Below are positions 11,946-13,296 of a stretch of DNA of 13,296 nt, piece by piece. The position numbers were made by a program, and so were the translations under genes. Source of the DNA: Chromera velia (lineage: Eukaryota > Sar > Chromeraceae); NCBI GenBank assembly GCA_018398765.1, contig JAHBMJ010000514.1, positions 32,532 through 45,827 of the forward strand. The letters run 5' to 3'. A model generated the notes under the pieces. The model was not told where the DNA came from and searched no databases. It saw only the letters and a list, made by a program, of their open reading frames with translations. Positions within the stretch are counted from its first letter, which is position 1. The number at the start of each line of letters is the position of its first letter.

Positions 11946-13278
11946 GCGTCTCCGGTGGTCTGTTCTTCGTGTTGTGCTGAAATCCGACTTTGTCTGTCCC
12001 TATCAACATCCAAAAGGATCGCAAAGATTTCGTTTGCAAAAGCGGATTGCATTGCGGTCTGTGTGACTTCCTGAGTGATCAAATCTTAAGGGATAGCCAT
12101 GCGGGCTGCAGGTACTCCAGCTTCCATTTGTATGTATAACACGAATGAATGAATGTGTGTGCAGAAGAAGACGATCCACAGGGATCTGAAGCCCTCGAAC
12201 ATCTTCCTGGAGAAGTCCCAATTCTCCCCCTCGGCATACGACGTCAAGTGCGGGGACTTCGGCCTCGCCACCCTGCTCCGGTCAGGCAGGCAGGCAGAGA
12301 GTCGGGGGATGGGTGCGTGCAAAAGTCTATTAAATCTGTGCGTGCGTCCGTCTTCTGTTTGGATGTCCTCTTCTTTCCCGCTCTGCTTCGCCTTTTCCCC
12401 CTTCCTTTTTTCGCGAGACGGGAAAGGGGGTTTCTCTCCGGATTCATCAAGCGTGCCCTGGAAAATCGCACAAAGAAACCGAATTTTAGGGGGGTCATTC
12501 ACCAGCGAAAGATAGACACGGAGTGGGTTTAGCCGATTAGGTCAGTGTACGTGTGGAAAAAAATGTGCAGTGGGAGAGTGGAAATATTCAGGCTTTCATC
12601 ATTAGTGTCTGCTTGCGGAAAGTTTCTGTGTGCAGACAAACGAGGAGACCGTCAACGCGTCCCGAAGGAGAGCTGGAAGCAGAAGGAAACGGAAAGAAAG
12701 GGGAGGCTGATGTAGAAACGAGGCAATACCTGAAGCAGGGAGAGCAAGGAGAAGAGGGGGCGGGAGGGAAACGGGGGAGAGGAGGCAAGCTCAGAGGAGA
12801 GAAGGACAAGGAAAAGGGGCAAAACCAGAAAAATGCACTCGGAGGTGGCGGGGGGGTCGGAGCTTCTGCAAACCTCTCGGCAGGTAGGTCTGTCTGCAGG
12901 GCTTCGGATGGAAGAATCCACCCATGGTTGCAGGCATACTCTGCTGGTTCAATCGGTCAACATCCACTTAATTGTTTCTTTTCATCCCTTTGCTTCCTTT
13001 CCACTCTGTCGTCAACCTTCCTTCTTTGCTCCCTCATTTCGTCTCCTCTTCTGCTGGATTTATTGGCAGAGACAGACCTCCCTGCGACGCTCTCGTTCGC
13101 AAATATACGCACAGACAAGACGATGGGGCAAAAAGGAATAAAAATTGTGTGCGGTCCTTTCTTGCTTCTATCTGCTAATGTCTGCAATCTTGCAGGTGTG
13201 GGGACAGTCTTCTACATCGCCCCGGAAGTTCAGGAAGGGAAGGAATACAACGCGAAGGCCGACATGTTCTCTCTCGGG
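1214..13278 (+). CDS. GCN2: GCN2-like eIF2-alpha kinase, 24 exons, 3' partial
   Basis: This is a Ser/Thr kinase expected to phosphorylate the alpha subunit of initiation factor eIF2 during amino-acid starvation, in the cytosol. Coding exons: 1214-1796, 2199-2289, 2759-2810, 3062-3118, 3393-3442, 3652-3756, 4077-4170, 4452-4528, 4773-4826, 5138-6026, 6330-6612, 6896-6950, 7338-7388, 7760-7903, 8316-8644, 8867-9062, 9394-9672, 9973-10092, 10322-10538, 10918-11176, 11638-11750, 12165-12280, 12636-12883 and 13196-13278. They join without a stop into 1,515 residues. Seen: RWD domain with YPRTRP (279-284); glycine loop G809-x-G811-xx-G814; Lys831; helix-C Glu848; RYYQAWIES; QMEFCE hinge; HRDLKPSN (Asp1373, Asn1378); DFG (Asp1397); GTVFYIAPE. 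RWD plus kinase identifies GCN2 rather than HRI, PERK or PKR, and the beta-4/beta-5 insert is typical of eIF2-alpha kinases. RWD domains of this family bind GCN1. The tRNA-sensing HisRS-like part is not in the window. The pseudokinase is not recognised. Family call is strong; individual low-complexity exon ends are less sure. Confidence 0.86.
1773..1870 (+). repeat. 17-base direct repeat across the exon 1 donor
   Basis: TGCTTGCAGAGGCGGAC occurs at 1773-1789, just before the end of exon 1, and again at 1854-1870 inside intron 1, 81 bases apart. Several ATGCAT words lie between the copies. The intronic copy contains a possible acceptor (CTTGCAG). Confidence 0.9.
2199..2289 (+). CDS. Exon 2: first helix of the RWD domain
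   Basis: Codes residues 195-225, including EIEAAQSIYSDDL, the typical first helix and turn of RWD domains (the family pattern is E-x-x-A-x-x-S/A-I-Y-x-D-D/E). The acceptor is ATGCAG. The donor was chosen as GTCAGT at 2290 because it gives phase 2 and a stop-free join to exon 3; GT dinucleotides at 2283 and 2288 are competitors. The next intron (469 bases) starts with a TCTG repeat and otherwise shows nothing. Confidence 0.72.
2295..2319 (+). repeat. (TCTG)6 at the start of intron 2
   Basis: Six TCTG units begin five bases after the exon 2 donor. Confidence 0.95.
2759..2810 (+). CDS. Exon 3: RWD domain, early strand region
   Basis: Codes residues 225-242, with LETPVEDLKIKNWK. It lies between the first helix and the strand encoded by exon 4. 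The acceptor is AAGCAG, one of the few here without TGCAG, and the donor is GTCGGT. The frame fits on both sides, but the residues are not strongly conserved in the family, so this is one of the less certain exons. Confidence 0.55.
3062..3118 (+). CDS. Exon 4: RWD domain strand
   Basis: Codes residues 243-261, including HQVELLLTVKPP, which reads as a beta strand of the RWD sheet. Acceptor GTGCAG and donor GTGAGT are both strong. The exon is 57 bases and phase 0 at both ends, so skipping it would keep the frame. Confidence 0.7.
3393..3442 (+). CDS. Exon 5: RWD domain strand before YPxxxP
   Basis: Codes residues 262-278, with CFLELRIRFG, the strand that directly precedes the YPxxxP turn of RWD domains. 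The acceptor follows a T-rich tract (TTTTTTCAG). The donor GTAAGT is the only one in the gene matching the textbook sequence. The exon ends in phase 2, splitting the Thr codon before Tyr279. Confidence 0.8.
3652..3756 (+). CDS. Exon 6: RWD signature YPxxxP and following helix
   Basis: Codes residues 278-313. Y279-P280-R-T-R-P284 is the RWD signature turn, followed by FVKLERIEEAP and a helix (KVNDTIEALLAER). The acceptor is TTGCAG. The donor GTCTGT at 3757 opens directly into a (GTCT)n repeat, so nearby alternative donors exist. The next intron (320 bases) has a purine-rich stretch at about 3780-3860, unlike most introns here. Confidence 0.85.
3757..3779 (+). repeat. (GTCT)n forming the exon 6 donor
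   Basis: GTCT units start at the very first base of intron 6, so the donor is itself the first repeat unit. GGGA/GAGA purine repeats follow to about 3860. Confidence 0.95.
4077..4170 (+). CDS. Exon 7: last helix of the RWD domain
   Basis: Codes residues 313-344, including GDEVIYELCSALSDLL, matching the C-terminal helix of RWD domains (the family has a G-x-x-M/V-I-x-x-L pattern here). Acceptor CTGCAG, donor GTCTGT, phase 0 at the end. The next intron carries a CT/GT/GC dinucleotide tract. Confidence 0.82.
4231..4300 (+). repeat. CT/GT/GC dinucleotide tract in intron 7
   Basis: A CT-rich tract passes into alternating GT and then a short alternating GC run around 4274-4285. Confidence 0.9.
4452..4528 (+). 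CDS. Exon 8: charged helical segment
   Basis: Codes residues 345-370, almost entirely Glu, Arg, Lys and Gln (for example AEERWQREEAERQKKKEE). It should form a long charged helix or coiled coil. GCN2 proteins carry a similar charged stretch just after the RWD domain. Acceptor ATGCAG, donor GTGAGT, phase 2. Confidence 0.8.
4681..4768 (+). repeat. GGAT and CT repeats in intron 8
   Basis: Five GGAT units at 4681-4700 are followed by a CT tract at about 4734-4768 that forms the pyrimidine tract of the exon 9 acceptor. Confidence 0.9.
4773..4826 (+). CDS. Exon 9: charged helical segment, continued
   Basis: Codes residues 370-388 (DAKRRPQQEAEARRVRDG), continuing the charged helix of exon 8 in frame. 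The acceptor GTGCAG follows a long CT tract; the donor is GTACGT. The next intron (311 bases, 4827-5137) holds only a short GGAT repeat near 4882 and no gene. Confidence 0.78.
5138..6026 (+). CDS. Exon 10: long low-complexity linker, Arg/Ser-rich
   Basis: Codes residues 388-684, the largest exon. It begins with the end of the charged helix (YARVLREQRLREERDR), then an acidic run (DDDDEED), Gly/Ser/Pro-rich sequence, another acidic run near 5560, and an Arg/Ser/Pro/Lys-rich part around 5690-5870. No folded domain is visible. In other GCN2 proteins a pseudokinase domain sits between RWD and kinase; I find none of its strands or loops here. The whole 889 bases stay open to the phase-0 donor GTTGGT at 6027. 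The next intron (303 bases) holds only a CA repeat. Confidence 0.78.
6165..6178 (+). repeat. (CA)7 in intron 10
   Basis: Seven CA units, part of a longer CA-rich stretch reaching about 6188. Confidence 0.85.
6330..6612 (+). CDS. Exon 11: Arg/Gly-rich linker
   Basis: Codes residues 685-779. It is rich in Gly, Arg, Asp and Glu, with runs resembling RGG/GRG boxes (GGRGRGKGRYERED) and an acidic end (TDEEEEA). No domain is recognised. The frame joins exon 10 in phase 0 and exon 12 in phase 1, acceptor CTGCAG, donor GTGCGT. An upstream acceptor near 6262 was rejected because its phase-0 frame meets a TGA at once. Confidence 0.72.
6896..6950 (+). CDS. Exon 12: short acidic segment before the kinase
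   Basis: Codes residues 779-797 (VETAENEKDVERALNGS). The 55 bases fit phases 1 and 2 exactly. Acceptor CTGCAG. The donor GTCAGTCAGT is a doubled 4-base unit. The following 387-base intron contains an imperfect direct repeat and a possible hairpin near 7065-7142. Confidence 0.68.
7065..7142 (+). repeat. Imperfect direct repeat and possible hairpin in intron 12
   Basis: GCCAAAGCTTCC followed by TTGCATAAA occurs near 7065-7084 and, with a short insertion, near 7097-7121. The second copy (CAAAGCTTCCTT, from 7099) can pair imperfectly with AAGGAAGCTGCTTTG ending near 7142. Confidence 0.75.
7338..7388 (+). CDS. Exon 13: kinase glycine-rich loop
   Basis: Codes residues 797-814. YFSDFKFIKELGRGAFG is the start of the kinase domain, close to the F-x-x-L-G-x-G-x-F-G pattern of eIF2-alpha kinases. 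The intron interrupts the final Gly codon of the GxGxxG loop. The acceptor is TTCAG and the donor GTCAGT. The next intron (371 bases) carries a TCTG repeat at 7433-7455 and T/C-rich sequence, no gene. Confidence 0.9.
7760..7903 (+). CDS. Exon 14: kinase beta-3 lysine and helix C
   Basis: Codes residues 814-862. It holds the ATP-anchoring Lys831 (FYAIKRV), helix C with Glu848 (ILQEAAMLPRL) and QHPHIVR, all standard for eIF2-alpha kinases. Acceptor CTGCAG. The donor GTCAGT at 7904 sits at the head of a GTCA repeat. The next intron (412 bases) otherwise shows no gene. Confidence 0.92.
7904..7955 (+). repeat. GTCA/GTGA repeat at the exon 14 donor
   Basis: GTCAGTCAGTCAGT starts at the first intron base and decays into GTTA, GTGA and GAGT units. 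The donor is part of the repeat. Confidence 0.9.
8316..8644 (+). CDS. Exon 15: kinase beta-4, then start of the large insert
   Basis: Codes residues 862-972. It opens with YYQAWIESD, the family's beta-4 signature, then moves at codon 872 into Gly/Ala/Arg/Pro-rich sequence with no domain. This is where eIF2-alpha kinases carry their kinase insert. Acceptor CTGCAG, donor GTTCGT, phase 1. Confidence 0.82.
8867..9062 (+). CDS. Exon 16: kinase insert, Gly-rich
   Basis: Codes residues 972-1037. It includes a short hydrophobic Gly-rich part (APALMVGGVGGSLLMGG) and a basic Gly/Lys/Arg run. No domain is recognised. Phases 1 and 2 match both neighbours; acceptor GTGCAG, donor GTACGT. The next intron (331 bases) has GATA/GACA-like short repeats near 9133-9163 and no gene. 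Confidence 0.7.
9394..9672 (+). CDS. Exon 17: kinase insert, basic then Ser-rich
   Basis: Codes residues 1037-1130: Arg/Gly/Lys-rich sequence, an acidic patch (SDEGDEEE) and a Ser-rich stretch (RRSSSLSRSFSFDRD) with several R-x-x-S sites that kinases could modify. The donor at 9673 (GTGGGG) was chosen over GTACCA at 9658 because only phase 2 joins exon 18 correctly. The next intron (300 bases) holds a TCTG repeat. Confidence 0.66.
9802..9845 (+). repeat. TCTG repeat in intron 17
   Basis: About six uninterrupted TCTG units are followed by TGTC/TCTC variants. Confidence 0.92.
9973..10092 (+). CDS. Exon 18: kinase insert, acidic segment
   Basis: Codes residues 1130-1170: SVHLSDGDAEGSLCLFF, then a strongly acidic SDDEEHDEEDWREFFENA. 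It is more varied in composition than the other insert exons and may form a helix. The acceptor is TTCAG and the donor GTCAGT, phase 2 on both sides; the donor splits a Trp codon. Confidence 0.72.
10322..10538 (+). CDS. Exon 19: kinase insert, Ser-rich and Glu run
   Basis: Codes residues 1170-1242: basic RHGRKRRSLSRQHKDS, a Ser/Pro-rich stretch, then VEFQRDEEEEEEEAAQ. No domain is recognised. Acceptor TTTCAG, donor GTGAGA in phase 0. The next intron (379 bases) holds a long TTCC/TCCC tract and a GT repeat. Confidence 0.68.
10591..10746 (+). repeat. TTCC/TCCC polypyrimidine tract in intron 19
   Basis: About 155 bases of nearly pure pyrimidine on the + strand, built from TTCC and TCCC units with only a few G or A interruptions. 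Confidence 0.93.
10843..10866 (+). repeat. GT repeat in intron 19
   Basis: GT units with one TAT interruption, upstream of the exon 20 acceptor. Confidence 0.9.
10918..11176 (+). CDS. Exon 20: end of insert, kinase beta-5 and hinge
   Basis: Codes residues 1243-1329. Charged low-complexity sequence leads into QFLFIQMEFCE, the beta-5 strand and hinge, with Met1324 at the gatekeeper position as in other GCN2 kinases. Acceptor ATGCAG, donor GTCGGC, phase 1. The next intron (461 bases) holds an A run near 11502 and GAAT/GGAT repeats at about 11538-11566, but no gene. Confidence 0.88.
11638..11750 (+). CDS. Exon 21: kinase helices D and E
   Basis: Codes residues 1329-1366. TLREAIDDE is the helix-D region right after the hinge (the family has T-L-R/x-D/E-x-I), and WRCFRQILEALLHIHM is helix E leading into the catalytic loop. 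Acceptor CTCAG, donor GTATGT, phase 0. The next intron (414 bases) is dominated by a TTTC/TCTG repeat. Confidence 0.92.
11772..11946 (+). repeat. TTTC then TCTG microsatellite in intron 21
   Basis: TTTC units to about 11800 pass into TCTG units with TCTC, TTTC and TGTG variants up to 11946, starting about 20 bases after the exon 21 donor. It is the longest TCTG array in the window. Confidence 0.95.
12165..12280 (+). CDS. Exon 22: kinase catalytic loop and DFG
   Basis: Codes residues 1367-1405. TIHRDLKPSNIFLE is the catalytic loop (Asp1373 as base, Lys1375, Asn1378), and NIFL is typical of eIF2-alpha kinases. YDVKCGDFGLAT holds the metal-binding Asp1397. The spacing between HRD and DFG is normal. 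All residues needed for catalysis are present. Acceptor GTGCAG, donor GTCAGG, which runs into a CAGG repeat. The next intron (355 bases) shows no gene. Confidence 0.95.
12283..12296 (+). repeat. CAGG repeat at the exon 22 donor
   Basis: Three CAGG units and a partial one begin two bases into intron 22, so the donor GTCAGG leads directly into the repeat. Confidence 0.85.
12636..12883 (+). CDS. Exon 23: activation-loop insert
   Basis: Codes residues 1405-1488, all charged low-complexity sequence (Gly, Glu, Lys, Arg) with no domain. It separates DFGLATLL from GVGTVFYIAPE, so it lengthens the activation loop by about 82 residues. The frame is open through all 248 bases and matches phase 2 upstream and phase 1 downstream. 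Acceptor GTGCAG, donor GTAGGT. It has no internal Met, so start-based ORF searches miss it. The next intron (312 bases) holds nothing else I can see. Confidence 0.72.
13196..13278 (+). CDS. Exon 24: activation segment end, APE and DMFSLG
   Basis: Codes residues 1488-1515. GVGTVFYIAPEV contains Thr1491, aligned with the activating Thr887 of yeast GCN2, and the APE motif. YNAKADMFSLG is the helix-F start with the invariant Asp1510. The donor GTGGGT at 13279 fits the end of the conserved SLG motif and phase 0. The window stops 18 bases later in a G-rich intron start; the rest of the gene lies beyond. Confidence 0.92.
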
Positions 13279-13296
13279 GTGGGTGGGTGGGGGGGG

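Noticed and set aside
11772-11946. Repeat array considered as CRISPR
   Set aside because: It has 4-base units with no spacers, in an intron of a eukaryotic gene.
11702-11980. Apparent membrane-like peptide of FLSF/CLSV repeats
   Set aside because: It is the translation of the TTTC/TCTG microsatellite of intron 21, present in all three + frames, so it is not a protein segment.
12281-12515. Reading frame continuing past exon 22 into the intron
   Set aside because: It stays open for about 230 bases but loses the kinase sequence at once, while the CGG|GTCAGG donor and the exons at 12636 and 13196 restore it.

Overview
The window is eukaryotic nuclear DNA. One gene on the + strand fills almost all of it: a protein cut by 23 complete GT-AG introns (a 24th begins at the right edge). 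I joined 24 coding exons, from the ATG at 1214 to a donor at 13279. All junctions keep one reading frame, giving 4,545 coding bases (1,515 residues), and the gene runs off the right edge. The product is a GCN2-type eIF2-alpha kinase: an N-terminal RWD domain with the YPxxxP motif (residues ~195-344), a charged coiled-coil-like stretch (~345-410), a long low-complexity linker (~411-796), then a protein kinase domain complete from the glycine loop to the start of helix F (~797-1515). The rest of the kinase C-lobe, and the HisRS-like domain expected of GCN2, would lie to the right of the window.

Layout: 1-1213 is upstream sequence with no recognisable gene, probably promoter and 5' UTR. 1214-1796 is a Gly/Ser-rich N-terminal exon. 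2199-4170 holds six short exons for the RWD domain. 4452-4826 encodes a charged helical segment. 5138-6950 is the low-complexity linker, with Arg/Ser- and Arg/Gly-rich parts. 7338-7903 carries the glycine loop, the beta-3 lysine and helix C. 8316-11176 holds six exons, almost all of them a ~446-residue insert between kinase strands beta-4 and beta-5. 11638-12280 carries helices D/E, the HRD catalytic loop and DFG. 12636-12883 is a second insert of about 82 residues inside the activation loop. 13196-13278 carries the phosphorylatable GT motif, APE and the DMFSLG motif.

The organism looks like a unicellular alga or protist with intron-rich genes, mid-to-high GC, purine-rich coding strands, pyrimidine-rich introns full of TCTG/TTCC/GT microsatellites, and proteins carrying long low-complexity insertions. 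This resembles alveolate genomes such as the chromerid Chromera. That assignment is a tentative impression, because nothing in the window names the species.

The most unusual points are the donor sites (all 24 fit GTNNG, ten with C at +3, several continuing directly into 4-base repeats), the excess of phase-2 introns, the two large kinase inserts, and the absence of the GCN2 pseudokinase domain where it would be expected. Apart from this one gene I see no RNA gene, mobile element or CRISPR array. All coordinates come from reading by eye, without transcript support.
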